Notes: generated by a model not told the origin, from the letters alone. 56,386 nucleotides of DNA from Acidobacteriaceae bacterium (GCA_027452245.1 DAIDGW010000259.1:1-56386), one strand, 5' to 3'; counted from the stretch's first letter, positions 8,133 through 17,067 are shown. Program-made: numbers and translations.

Positions 8133-9125
8133 ATGCAGAGTTCTACATTTGTAGATTTGTTCTGCGGTGGAGGTTTTGGAGCACGCGGTGCCGTGCGTGG
8201 AGGGGGTGTGCCCCTGTTGGGTCTTGACGCATGGCAACTGGCGACAGACACCTACAAGGCCAATTTCCCTCAAGCCGAAATCCTTACGGAAAGGATTGAG
8301 AAGGTCGATACTGCGAAGCTCGCAAAACGGCTGCACCCAGACATCCTGCTCACATCCCCAGAATGCACGGCGCATTCGATCGCACGCGGAGCTAAGCCGG
8401 GTTCCGAGAAAAGCCGCGAGACGGCTATTGGCATCGTGCCTTGGATCGAGGCGATGAAGCCACGCTGGGTGATAGTCGAAAATGTCAATCGCATGAAAAC
8501 CTGGGATAGGCATGACGAACTCGTGGACACCATCGAAGATCTCGGCTACACCGTGAGCAGTCTCTACCTCAACTCTGCCGAGTTCGGATCAGCTCAGGCC
8601 CGGAAGCGGATGTTTCTTGTCTGTGACAAGAGAGGCACTACAGTCACGAAAGAAACGCTCCTGACCTTTTCTGATGCGCCGTCACTGTCGGCGAACGACA
8701 TCATCGACTGGAAAGCGAGCTTCAAATCGGACAAACTGCGTAGGAAGGGTCGAGCCGAGGCTACGCTGGCGAGAGCTGATCGCGCGATTGCAGCTTTGGG
8801 TCGCAATATACCTTTCATCATCGTCTACTACGGTTCCGACTACGCAGGCGGCTGGCAATCGCTCGACGTGCCACTTCGTACAGTGACGACTATCGACCGT
8901 TTCGGGTTAGTGACCTGGCTAAAAGGAGTTCCTTATCTGCGGATGCTGCAGCCAAGCGAATTGCTCAAAGCTATGGGCGGGGGCGCAGAGCATCGGTTGC
9001 CGTATGGCAGCCGCCGCGAAAAAGTGAAACTCTGCGGAAACGGTGTCTGTTCCGACGTGATGACCGCAATCTTCAAATGGATTGGGGAGCAGCAGGCCCC
9101 TGCGAAGAAGCAAAATGGTCGATAA
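8133..9125 (+). CDS. C5-cytosine DNA methyltransferase
   Basis: The 330-residue Dcm-type enzyme methylates cytosine C5 through a covalent cysteine intermediate. Visible motifs are the SAM loop VDLFCGGGFGARGA at residues 7-20 and the catalytic cysteine in LLTSPECTAHS (Pro-Glu-Cys instead of the usual Pro-Cys-Gln). Motif VI VIVENVNRM and motif VIII SAQARKRMF follow. The target-recognition stretch is short. It overlaps the endonuclease gene by 11 bp and opens the defence locus. The companion Vsr nickase fits a C5 methylator, whose deamination products Vsr repairs. Confidence 0.9.
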   Translation: MQSSTFVDLFCGGGFGARGAVRGGGVPLLGLDAWQLATDTYKANFPQAEILTERIEKVDTAKLAKRLHPDILLTSPECTAHSIARGAKPGSEKSRETAIGIVPWIEAMKPRWVIVENVNRMKTWDRHDELVDTIEDLGYTVSSLYLNSAEFGSAQARKRMFLVCDKRGTTVTKETLLTFSDAPSLSANDIIDWKASFKSDKLRRKGRAEATLARADRAIAALGRNIPFIIVYYGSDYAGGWQSLDVPLRTVTTIDRFGLVTWLKGVPYLRMLQPSELLKAMGGGAEHRLPYGSRREKVKLCGNGVCSDVMTAIFKWIGEQQAPAKKQNGR

Positions 9126-10269
9126 GAATCTGGGGAGTGTCGACCTCATCGTGGATGAGGTGTATGGCGGATCGAGAAATGGAAACGCCTCCGACGATCC
9201 CCTCGCAGAACTCCTTGGGGTGGACAACGGTGCGGGATTTCGGCATCTTGGCCGTCGGCCCGGCGTCGATACTTTAAAACTACTGGTGCTGAAAACGAGC
9301 TTCTCTGATGTCAACTGGCCGGATTCTCTGGACAAGGAGAGAGGGCTTTTTCTCTATTACGGGGATAATCGCAAGCCACGCGAACTGCACGATACGCCGA
9401 GACAGGGAAACCTCATCCTTCGCAATCTCTTCGATGAAGCGCACAATACCATTTGCAGCTCTCATTTTCCGCCAATACTCCTCTTCGGAAATACCGGCAT
9501 CTTTCGGGATGCGCGGTTCCTTGGCCTTGCAGTGCCAGGAGCTGAAGGTATGGGCAGCGATGACGATCTTGTAGCAGTGTGGCGCACGAGCAAGGCTGGA
9601 ATCAGATTCCAAAACTATAAGGCGACGTTTACTGTGCTCGACGTTTCCCAGGTCTCGCGCCAGTGGATCAACGACATAAAACGAAGTGAGATCCTCACTT
9701 CTCCTCATGTGCCGGTTGCATGGTCAGATTGGGTACGGACTCGTAAATTTCGGAGTTTGAAATCCACGCCGATCTTGACGATACGCAATAGGCGAATGCA
9801 GGTCCCGGAAGGGCCACTCAAGGCATACATTGACCTAATCTATGAGGCCTACAAGAGCCGACCCTATGAGTTCGAAAAATGTGCAATGGAAATTGCCAAA
9901 CTGTTTCTTCCCGATGTCCATCGCGATGAACTGACGCGTCCGTGGAGAGATGGCGGACGAGACGCAACGGGCCTTTATCGGATCGGGAAAGAGGCCGGGG
10001 CAATCGATGTCGAGTTCGCTCTGGAAGCAAAGTGCTACGCGTTGAACAGGGCGGTAGGCGTAGAAGCGGTCTCGCGCCTGATTTCAAGGCTTAGACATCG
10101 GCAATTTGGAATCCTTGTGACGACATCGTATCTACACGAGCAGGCCTACAAGGAGATCGTCCACGACGGACATCCTGTCATCGTAATTGCAGCCGCAGAC
10201 ATCGCTGAAAAATTGAAGAACAAATTTGGCAGTGTCGCCCATGTGAACCAATGGCTCGGGCGGCTTTAG
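9115..10269 (+). CDS. AspBHI-like restriction endonuclease with Mrr-type nuclease domain
   Basis: The 384-residue protein starts at the ATG at 9115, overlapping the methyltransferase stop. The N-terminal two thirds (PLAELLGVDNGAGFRHLG ... GLFLYYGDNR) resemble the SRA-like DNA-reading domain of AspBHI. The C-terminal domain carries PD-(D/E)XK signatures GGRDATGLYRIG and FALEAKCY, followed by the Mrr-like FGILVTTSYL. AspBHI relatives cut DNA containing 5-methylcytosine, yet here the gene is coupled to a C5 methyltransferase. Either this one is a conventional type II partner, or the pair recognises foreign methylation patterns. Confidence 0.78.
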   Translation: MVDKNLGSVDLIVDEVYGGSRNGNASDDPLAELLGVDNGAGFRHLGRRPGVDTLKLLVLKTSFSDVNWPDSLDKERGLFLYYGDNRKPRELHDTPRQGNLILRNLFDEAHNTICSSHFPPILLFGNTGIFRDARFLGLAVPGAEGMGSDDDLVAVWRTSKAGIRFQNYKATFTVLDVSQVSRQWINDIKRSEILTSPHVPVAWSDWVRTRKFRSLKSTPILTIRNRRMQVPEGPLKAYIDLIYEAYKSRPYEFEKCAMEIAKLFLPDVHRDELTRPWRDGGRDATGLYRIGKEAGAIDVEFALEAKCYALNRAVGVEAVSRLISRLRHRQFGILVTTSYLHEQAYKEIVHDGHPVIVIAAADIAEKLKNKFGSVAHVNQWLGRL

Positions 10270-10285
10270 TCGTTAATGCGTTACG

Positions 10286-10699
10286 TCAGCGCTTCAGGAA
10301 CGCGTCGAGTCTACTCAGGAGTTTGCCTACGTTCTTCGTTTCGCACTCCCACACCGTAAACACGCTCCAGCCGAGCTTACGCAGTGCTCTAGTGTCCCGG
10401 TTGTCTCGTTCGCGATTACCGGTGAACTTCTTCTCCCAAAAGAGAGCGTTGGATTTCGGCTTATAGGCATATTTACATCCTCGGTGCTGATGCCAAAAGC
10501 AGCCGTGAACGAGGATCACCTTTCCGAGACGCGGAAAGACAATATCGGGGGTTCCAGGCAGGTCACGCCTATGCAGACGAAACCTGTAGCCCAGAGAGTG
10601 AGCCATACTTCGCACAAGGATTTCTGGCTTCGTATTCTTTCCCTGTATCCGGGACATCAAAGCAGAGCGTTCTGCTGGCGTGATGACATCCACAACCAT
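10286..10699 (-). CDS. vsr: Very short patch repair (Vsr) endonuclease
   Basis: The 137-residue protein matches Vsr along its length: RSALMSRIQGKNTKPE near the N-terminus, GTPDIVFP with the catalytic aspartate, the zinc-binding HGCFWHQHRGC, and RDNRDTRALRKLGWSV. Vsr nicks beside T:G mismatches left by deamination of 5-methylcytosine, protecting the host from mutation by its own C5 methyltransferase. It is convergent with the endonuclease gene and lies 12 bp downstream of the receiver-domain gene, so it ends that minus-strand operon. Confidence 0.93.
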   Translation of the reverse strand: MVVDVITPAERSALMSRIQGKNTKPEILVRSMAHSLGYRFRLHRRDLPGTPDIVFPRLGKVILVHGCFWHQHRGCKYAYKPKSNALFWEKKFTGNRERDNRDTRALRKLGWSVFTVWECETKNVGKLLSRLDAFLKR

Positions 10700-10711
10700 A
10701 TCTCCGCGTAC

Positions 10712-12055
10712 CTAGAGCTGAACTATTCCTGGCCGCGAGGAATAGTCAGATGCTGCCGCGATCAGTTGCATAAGCAATTGCTCGCGAAACCGGAAAGCGA
10801 CGGTCCAGTCCTTCGCCTGATCTGGCAACACGCTGATCGACATTCTGATGTGAACGTAAACATGAAAGGGGGAAGTGGATTCAGGAAGAACGAAAGCCGG
10901 AGATTTCCAGATCGCATCGGACATCCGCAATGGAACACCGTCACCGTCAGTCTTGAATTTGGCTGCTTGAGGTATGGCAACTGCCAGCAGATACGTTACT
11001 GGCCCGGGCCGACTCTGGGCGTAATCACATGCGGCCCCGACCCGTACCAAGAAAGGCTTGCAGTTCGGACGATCCTGCTTTTCTATCTTGAATTCGCCTC
11101 CCAATATCTGGTCGCCGGTTAGACCCAAAGAAGCGACATCAGTGCCGGACGGCCAATCATGCGGCCAGTTCACCACTGCTCCCCAATCGGTCGGCAACGC
11201 CTTCTCAATTGAAGGAAGAGCCAGATGAAGCATACGATTGATCAGACCAGCTTCGTCGGGTGATGCCTTCGCCACCGGATTATTTCCATGTTTCGTGATG
11301 GCGAGCGGCCAGAACGCCGCGGTTCCTTCTGCGCTCTGATTCAAAATGCGGTCCGCTAAAATCGGGCTCAGAGATTTCGCAATCGCCCCCCGCGGATCGG
11401 TGCCAACGTGCATTTTGCCAACAGCTTCACAAGCCAACCGGCTCAAGATCACGTCAAGCTCTCCCGCATACAATTGGTTGGTCCGCTTGTCTACTGGCAC
11501 GAGACTCAATACTGACGCCAGAGTGCTGCCCGCCGCCCCGAGTACATCTGTTTCCCAATCCAGCAGAGCCGCCAGTTGCGGAATGGACTCAACCAGCTTC
11601 CGCACTTCCTCTTCCAGTTTTCCAGGGTCAAGGGCTGAACCGTCCGCCGCGTTGATGAATGAGGCTTTGGCAAGGCCAAGTACCGCTAAGGGCCGGGCGT
11701 GTGCCTGATCCCCGACCAAATGGGTATCAAGGTAGTCCTGAAGTCCTGCACATAGCTGCGCATGTTCTGTCCAGACGATGAGAATGAATGGACCGCCTGT
11801 GGGACTGATATTGGCATCGAGAATTCCAGAGATTATTCCGTAATGGGTATTCTCGTCGGTCGAAGCTATTCCGGTAGTCAAGTGCAAATCCATAAATAGA
11901 CAACGGACGCCCAGAAAATGCTTCGCATGCAGTTCTGTAGACACGTCGTAATGAATGCCAAAGCAAGGTGTTCCGAGTCCTTGCAGCGTTTTCACAATCG
12001 CCTGGAGATGCAAGGCATTATCGTCAATCGCAACGAACCGTGGCGCAGCGAACAT
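10712..12055 (-). CDS. Receiver-domain protein of a GHKL-linked defence locus
   Basis: The 447-residue protein begins with a response-regulator-like receiver fold. The acidic pair in FVAIDDNALH (residues 7-16) and the putative phosphoacceptor aspartate in CLFMDLHL (about residue 56) are present. The remaining 300 residues show no DNA-binding or nuclease motif I recognise. Its start overlaps the stop of the ATPase gene by one base (TAATG), so the two are translationally coupled and probably form a signal-transfer pair. Family precedents are receiver-like proteins next to MORC/MutL-type ATPases in restriction islands; the role is inferred. Confidence 0.75.
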   Translation of the reverse strand: MFAAPRFVAIDDNALHLQAIVKTLQGLGTPCFGIHYDVSTELHAKHFLGVRCLFMDLHLTTGIASTDENTHYGIISGILDANISPTGGPFILIVWTEHAQLCAGLQDYLDTHLVGDQAHARPLAVLGLAKASFINAADGSALDPGKLEEEVRKLVESIPQLAALLDWETDVLGAAGSTLASVLSLVPVDKRTNQLYAGELDVILSRLACEAVGKMHVGTDPRGAIAKSLSPILADRILNQSAEGTAAFWPLAITKHGNNPVAKASPDEAGLINRMLHLALPSIEKALPTDWGAVVNWPHDWPSGTDVASLGLTGDQILGGEFKIEKQDRPNCKPFLVRVGAACDYAQSRPGPVTYLLAVAIPQAAKFKTDGDGVPLRMSDAIWKSPAFVLPESTSPFHVYVHIRMSISVLPDQAKDWTVAFRFREQLLMQLIAAASDYSSRPGIVQL

Positions 12056-14208
12056 TACCGTTCATCTCCTCTTCCAAAAGCCAAAGCGAGAACCGCGCCA
12101 TCGAAACGCGCCGGCACATCAACATCATCCGGTTCGGGAAACGCCAGTTGTCCCCCGTTCAACTCCATCACCATGTTCGTGTAGTAAAGCCCAATACCCA
12201 TGCCGTCCGGGCGTCGGCTGAAAAATGGCCGGGTCAGCCGATCTGGATCATCTTGGAAGCCAGGGCCGTTGTCGGCAACGACGATGGCTGGCCTGCCTGA
12301 GTAATCCCTCTCGAAGTTGATATAAATCTCTCGTCGTGTCGTTGAGGTCTTCTCTGGCCAGCGCACTTGTAGCCAGTAGAAGGCATTGTCCAGCAGATTA
12401 TTGAGCGCACCCAAAACCAATCCGAAAGAAAAAGTCATTTGGATGTCTGCTTCCGTCTCCTCAAGAGCGGGACATAGCAGCTTTACGTTGTGATACCGGA
12501 ATCGCACCTGATTGATATCACGCACCCGCCTGATAAGGTGCTTGAGGCTGTTGGGTTTCCGATCACCCTTACGCAATAGCTCAGTGAAACCATCGAGGAT
12601 TCGCACAAGTTCTCGGGCCTGGATCTGGATAGTCTCCGTCTTTCCTCCGGCCTCGATGGCATCATGGAGAACCCTTACACCCCTCTCCACTTCATGGAAG
12701 ACAACTGCTAAACCCATCCCCGACAGGCCGGCACGCAGCATCGTGTCGCGCATTTCGTTATAGTTTGTCTCGGCCTTGTCGATGAGCGGGTTTAATTCCT
12801 TTTCAAGACGATGTTTTTTTGCGGCTTCGCGGAGTTTTTGCAGGGGTTCGAGAATGAACTCGCTCTCTCGGTCTCTGCCCTTGCCCGTCAAGGCACGGAT
12901 GTTGTCCTTATCGATCTTGCGTTCAATTTGCAGCAGAGACAGGCCACCAAGGATAATTCGCTTGAGGTTTCGATAGGCGGCATTCTCTACAAATCCCTCG
13001 CGGTTGGTCTTCTCCATGAGGCCGATACTGAGCCCCAAGGATAGGTCGACAGCGCCGATGACGATGTTACGGCTGATGTTGCGCGTCGGAGTATTGACGC
13101 GAGCCAAATCCAGTTCGAGCCAATCGTCTCCCGGTTCGCCGTAGTTGTAGACCCGAATGTTATCGCGATAAACACGCACGCCACCGTTCTCATCGAGGAA
13201 ACTCTTGATGAGCTGTCCATCCCCGAGATGCATGAGGACTTCTCGGTCGCGATCAAATACATAGAATTCGCCCGTGATGGGTCCGATACCGTCTGTCATC
13301 GAGGCGTCTGCAACTACACTGGTTCGTTTCGCCTTCGAACCCTGATCCGTGCCATACACATCCAGATCCCGTTCCGGCGGGATCAGAAGGTGTTGTTTCT
13401 TTTTCGCCTCCGTTCGCGGGGCTAATTTAATGCCCGATACCCCTCGGAACTCATACTTCCAGTCCAGCAACCCATTCTCGAAATGAAACTTGAAGTGCCA
13501 AGGGGCGCGTTCAAGCAACGCCGGAATATCCGGCAGTCCGGTTACCCACTCCGGATGATCCGGCACGCTCAGAATGGTCTTAAAGTCGTCCGAACGCTCC
13601 GCAAATGGAGAGGATATTGATGTGATCTGACGCAACAGTCTCCGGACTTCACCTCTAGACCATCCGGCTTCCTCGCGTAAGCGGCTGATGGTCAATTTTG
13701 TGCCTGTATGTCGACCTTTGAACTCCTCTGGCGCGCGGGTACGAACCAAGACTTCCGTATCCGACAGATACGTCTTCCCAATTTGAGTGTCCCAGTCGAT
13801 AGTGACGACGCACTCGTCGCTGCCCTTTGTTTTCGTGACCAGTTCGATGCGATCTCCAAGCTTGTGCACCGCGAAGCGGCCAACACCTTTCTCGCCGAGA
13901 GGCAACCGGGCTTTCTTCGTGCGCTGGAGCGACTTTCTCTGGTTTCCCCTGTGATCGTGTGCTGGGACCAACCAAATGTCGCGAATCGTCTCCAGCGACA
14001 TTCCTTCCCCATCGTCTTCGACGATGATGGTTCGGTAGGCACTGTCGATGTCCTTTAAAGTGACTGTCACGGTGTCCGCATCCGCGTCATATGCATTCTT
14101 GACCAATTCAAAGACGGCAAGCCGCGGCGAACCGATTAGCTGATCCCCCAGGATCTGGAGCAGCCTAGCTCGTGGTCGGAATGGGAATTTGTGTGTACTG
14201 GTCGCCAT
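12055..14208 (-). CDS. Dual-GHKL ATPase, MORC/Hsp90-like plus histidine-kinase-like
   Basis: The 717-residue protein has two ATP-binding domains. The N-terminal one has N-box ELVKNAYDADA (about residue 34), G1 box DDGEGM and G2 box GEKGVGRFA, the pattern of Hsp90, MutL and MORC ATPases. The C-terminal one has N-box NNLLDNAFYW, G1 ADNGPGF and G2 GMGIGLYY, like a sensor kinase. FHEVERG in between resembles a degraded H-box with a histidine. Two GHKL domains in one chain beside a receiver protein suggest a clamp that senses DNA and passes phosphate or a conformational signal. No membrane segment is present. It is first gene of the minus operon. Confidence 0.82.
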   Translation of the reverse strand: MATSTHKFPFRPRARLLQILGDQLIGSPRLAVFELVKNAYDADADTVTVTLKDIDSAYRTIIVEDDGEGMSLETIRDIWLVPAHDHRGNQRKSLQRTKKARLPLGEKGVGRFAVHKLGDRIELVTKTKGSDECVVTIDWDTQIGKTYLSDTEVLVRTRAPEEFKGRHTGTKLTISRLREEAGWSRGEVRRLLRQITSISSPFAERSDDFKTILSVPDHPEWVTGLPDIPALLERAPWHFKFHFENGLLDWKYEFRGVSGIKLAPRTEAKKKQHLLIPPERDLDVYGTDQGSKAKRTSVVADASMTDGIGPITGEFYVFDRDREVLMHLGDGQLIKSFLDENGGVRVYRDNIRVYNYGEPGDDWLELDLARVNTPTRNISRNIVIGAVDLSLGLSIGLMEKTNREGFVENAAYRNLKRIILGGLSLLQIERKIDKDNIRALTGKGRDRESEFILEPLQKLREAAKKHRLEKELNPLIDKAETNYNEMRDTMLRAGLSGMGLAVVFHEVERGVRVLHDAIEAGGKTETIQIQARELVRILDGFTELLRKGDRKPNSLKHLIRRVRDINQVRFRYHNVKLLCPALEETEADIQMTFSFGLVLGALNNLLDNAFYWLQVRWPEKTSTTRREIYINFERDYSGRPAIVVADNGPGFQDDPDRLTRPFFSRRPDGMGIGLYYTNMVMELNGGQLAFPEPDDVDVPARFDGAVLALAFGRGDER

Positions 14209-14769
14209 GTTGTGTTTCGTCTGTGGTCATGAGGCGAACCCGACGTCCGTTTGCGTCGCTTGGAGGGTTTCAGCCGCAGACTCATTTCATCCTTCTGACA
14301 GACTATCAACTCTAGGCCAAAGGCATACAATTGGTTGGAGTTGGATGCCAAGATGCCCGAAATTGGCAGAGTCTGAGGTTCGGTCGCAATCTGCAAGTCG
14401 GCGTAGGAGTCGAAACCGCAAGGGGCCCGCGATTAGCCTCAATCTCGACCCTCCTGCTTATCGCGCAGAACTTAATAGTAACAACCTCGTGCCTCCGCAG
14501 CTAGGGCGTGAACGGGAAGCCGCCATTCGAGGAATATCGGTCCTTCTGAGCATCTGAAGCAATTACGACGTGCCTTTAGCGCCCCAGGTTGGAGAGTTAC
14601 CCACAATCGCAAGATGAAGAAGTGTGTGACGGGGTGATGGTCGCCAGGGAGCGGATCGAAATGCCGCGCGCGCTTGCTGGGTGGTTCGAGAGATAAACCC
14701 TGAGAGTCCGAGCCTTACGCCACCGACTCAATCAGAGGTGTCCTAAAGGGTATCGACAGCAAATTCGGA
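14209..14769. other. Gene-free flank of the element junction
   Basis: I find no supported gene. The region holds the start-side DNA of the GHKL ATPase operon and runs up to the tRNA 3'-half at 14770. Short frames on both strands lack ribosome binding sites. Confidence 0.45.
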
Positions 14770-14814
14770 TGGTTGCGGGGGCTGGATTTGAACCAGCGAC
14801 CTTTGGGTTATGAG
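14770..14814 (-). other. tRNA-Met 3'-half, probable attL
   Basis: Read on the minus strand, this is the anticodon (CAT) through variable region, T-arm, acceptor strand and encoded CCA of a tRNA, with no 5' half. It matches 41 of 45 bases of the intact tRNA at 56219-56263 in the same orientation. Eighteen bases around the anticodon side are identical without a break. This is the expected left junction of an element integrated into the 3' part of a tRNA gene. Confidence 0.82.
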
Positions 14815-14826
14815 TGACGTAACAAT

Positions 14827-14892
14827 CGTATTTTCAACGAGTTACACGGTGTAGTCGGTAGTCTGAAAGAGCGCTAAGTTATTGAAAATACG
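14827..14892. repeat. 11-bp inverted repeat beside attL
   Basis: CGTATTTTCAA at 14827-14837 is complementary to TTGAAAATACG at 14882-14892 across a 44-bp spacer. It starts 13 bp inside the element from the tRNA fragment, a usual place for integrase or excisionase arm sites. Confidence 0.5.
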
Positions 14893-14933
14893 TTGACGGA
14901 AATTTTTCGGTGGGTTGGATTTGGGTCGGCCAC

Positions 14934-14983
14934 CCCAAAGGTCGCTAGGTTGTCAGCTCTTTGGTGCGCCATCCCAAAGGTCG
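14934..14983 (+). repeat. Two extra copies of the tRNA core motif
   Basis: CCCAAAGGTCG occurs at 14934-14944 and 14973-14983 on the plus strand. The same 11 bases occur on the minus strand inside both tRNA copies (14797-14807 and 56246-56256). Flanking bases are also tRNA-like (GGTCGCTAGGTT versus GGTCGCTGGTTC). They may be integrase core-like sites or worn remains of earlier insertions. Confidence 0.5.
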
Positions 14984-15084
14984 TTGGGTACGGTGGGTTG
15001 AACCGTTTCGCCGGAAACGAGTTCCAGAATCAGAATTTCATTTCTCCCAGTCCAGTATCGGCTCTAAGATGGAGAGAGACTGTT

Positions 15085-15375
15085 ATGAACCTTGAGCTGC
15101 AAATCCCGGAAGAGGTCGCGCACCTGCTCACGAGTGAGTATGTGGACCTGCCGCGCGCGGCGGTCGAGGCGCTGGCTTTGGAAGGATACCGCTCGAAGCG
15201 GTTTTCCGAGGGGCAGTTGCGGCAGATGCTCGGGTTCTCGTCGCGGATGCAGGTACATGCTTTCCTGAAGGAACATGGCGTCCACCTGCACTACTCCCTG
15301 GGAGATCTGGAACAGGACCGTGAAACCTCCCGAGAACTGGAAGAAAGGGTTCCGGGAATCCAGCGTCCTGCATGA
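15085..15375 (+). CDS. UPF0175-family antitoxin
   Basis: The 96-residue protein starts at an ATG behind GGAGAGAG. It follows the UPF0175 pattern: an N-terminal strand LELQIPEEVA, then AAVEALALEGYRSKRFSEGQ and the helix-turn-helix-like LRQMLGFSSRMQVHAFLKEH. Members are antitoxins and DNA-binding autoregulators of PIN-domain toxin genes. Its stop overlaps the toxin start (ATGA). A two-gene addiction module at the very end of an integrative element would stabilise the element after integration. Confidence 0.85.
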   Translation: MNLELQIPEEVAHLLTSEYVDLPRAAVEALALEGYRSKRFSEGQLRQMLGFSSRMQVHAFLKEHGVHLHYSLGDLEQDRETSRELEERVPGIQRPA

Positions 15376-15857
15376 TTGTTGTTGCCGACACCTCGCCTCT
15401 CAACTATCTGGTACTGATCGGGCATATCGAAGTCCTTCCATATTTCTATCAGCGGGTTCTGATTCCACCCTTTGTCTGGGAAGAACTGCAGGACGTTAAC
15501 ACGCCGGATATGGTCCGGGCATGGGCAGCTCGCCCCCCGGCATGGCTCGAACGACACTCGCTGCGGAACCCTCCAGACTCGTCGCTGAATTTCCTGGATC
15601 GTGGAGAGCGGGAGGCGATTACGCTTGCGCTTGAAGTTGGAGCGGATCGCCTGATTGCGGACGAGACTCTAGCGCGCGAAGAGGCGAAGCGAAGGAACGT
15701 TTCTGTAATCGGCACGCTGGGCATATTACGCAACGCCGCCCGCGCAAACCTTTTATTGCTGCCGGAGGCTCTTTCCAGATTGCAGCAAACAAATTTCTAT
15801 GTTGCTCCTGAATTGATTCGCTCGTTGCTGGAAGAAGATGCACTACGACAAAAATGA
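15372..15857 (+). CDS. DUF3368 PIN-domain toxin
   Basis: The 161-residue protein has the PIN nuclease signature. An acidic residue is near the N-terminus in VVADTSPLNYL, a glutamate in the LDRGEREAITLALE helix, and a late acidic cluster in RLIADETLAREEAKRR. DUF3368 proteins are putative ribonuclease toxins paired with UPF0175 antitoxins. The preceding gene is exactly such a partner, with a 4-bp overlap. Confidence 0.87.
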   Translation: MIVVADTSPLNYLVLIGHIEVLPYFYQRVLIPPFVWEELQDVNTPDMVRAWAARPPAWLERHSLRNPPDSSLNFLDRGEREAITLALEVGADRLIADETLAREEAKRRNVSVIGTLGILRNAARANLLLLPEALSRLQQTNFYVAPELIRSLLEEDALRQK

Positions 15858-15869
15858 GAATCATCGGCG

Positions 15870-16793
15870 TCATCGGTTCTCCAGAGGATTAAGCCTAAGT
15901 TCTCGAATAGCAGATATTGCGACCGCAATAAAGTCCTTCACAGAAGAACGCATCTGATCTTTCCGCACAAACAGAGCCGTCTCGATGCGGATCAGGTTAT
16001 CGGTCAAAGGCTTGAAAAGCACGCCAGAGCGCTGAAAGCGAGATGCGGACTGCGGGATAAGCGCGACTCCGGCGCCGTGGGCGGCGAAGTCGAGCGCCTG
16101 CGTGATGGTGTGGGCTTCCAGAAAGCGCCTGGGATTGAATTTGAGCGTGAGCAGATAATTCACGATCTGGTCATAGAACAAGCGGTGAAGGCTTCGCGGA
16201 ATCCAGACCAGCGTTTCGTTTGACAGTTCTCGCGCCGCCAGCCGGGAATGAGTTGCCAGTGGGTGATGTTCCGCGATGCAGACGCAGAATGGCTCATGCG
16301 CTACCCGCTCGATCCAGAGCGCCTTATCGACGATCGGTAACACGCCAAAGCCTGCTTGAAGTTCTCCGCTCCGCACGCGCCATACCAGCCGCGACGTTGT
16401 CGCGCTTCTGAGAACGATGGGTTGAGCTTCGCTTCCCGGCAGGCTGAGTTGTTCGAGCAGGGGCAGAAGACTGCCGTGAATATACGGAGAGTGGCCGACA
16501 TAGAAAGGCCGCCGATGCAGGCTGGTTTCATATCGTGCAAGGTCAAAAGCCAGCTTCGCTTGTTCCAGGCTGCTACGGATTTGGGCGCCGTAAACTCGCC
16601 CAACGCTACTCGGCTTCAGACCGCGCGGTGTCTTATTGAATAGGTCGATCCCCAGCCCGTTGGTGAGTGCTTTCAGGCTCCGTGAAATCGTGGAGTGGGT
16701 CGTGTGAAGACGGTCCGCGGCCCTGACAAAACTTCCCTCTTCGAGAACAGCTTCGAGGAACAGAAGCTGTTGCAGTGACGGACTGTACCACAT
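15870..16793 (-). CDS. LysR-family transcriptional regulator
   Basis: The 307-residue protein has the LysR winged helix-turn-helix at residues 8-65 (FLEAVLEEGSFVRAADRL, TTHSTISRSLKALTNGLG) and a periplasmic-binding-type effector domain from about 90. That domain includes GHSPYIHGSLLPLLEQL and LQAGFGVLP. LysR proteins usually act on a divergent neighbour. The plus strand downstream of its start has no gene; the minus-strand DUF1254 gene lies 270 bp away. A second, only distantly similar LysR protein is at 33517. Confidence 0.88.
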   Translation of the reverse strand: MWYSPSLQQLLFLEAVLEEGSFVRAADRLHTTHSTISRSLKALTNGLGIDLFNKTPRGLKPSSVGRVYGAQIRSSLEQAKLAFDLARYETSLHRRPFYVGHSPYIHGSLLPLLEQLSLPGSEAQPIVLRSATTSRLVWRVRSGELQAGFGVLPIVDKALWIERVAHEPFCVCIAEHHPLATHSRLAARELSNETLVWIPRSLHRLFYDQIVNYLLTLKFNPRRFLEAHTITQALDFAAHGAGVALIPQSASRFQRSGVLFKPLTDNLIRIETALFVRKDQMRSSVKDFIAVAISAIRELRLNPLENR

Positions 16794-17067
16794 GGCATAG
16801 GCCCCCCGGCTGAAGCGTGCTCATGCTCCACGAAGGTACGCCTTGTGGCGAGTGCCGACTTGGAAAAGATTTCCGCGAAATTCCCAAAAATTCCACGGCC
16901 CGAACCAACAATTGACGGAGAATGAGTGCCTTTCTTCAGTTGTGCCTGAGGGATATGGCAGGCAACCGTCTTCCTTCGCAAGAACATCGAGTCCCAGTCG
17001 TGAAGCGCCCGGCGTCATCTCGGCACAACTGTGATCTTGGTAAGTAAGTATGTTATTGCCGAAAGTG

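Noticed and set aside
10712-14208. Assignment of the ATPase/receiver pair to the Detocs defence system
   Set aside because: No purine-nucleoside-phosphorylase effector, no TPR sensor and no third decoy regulator are present.
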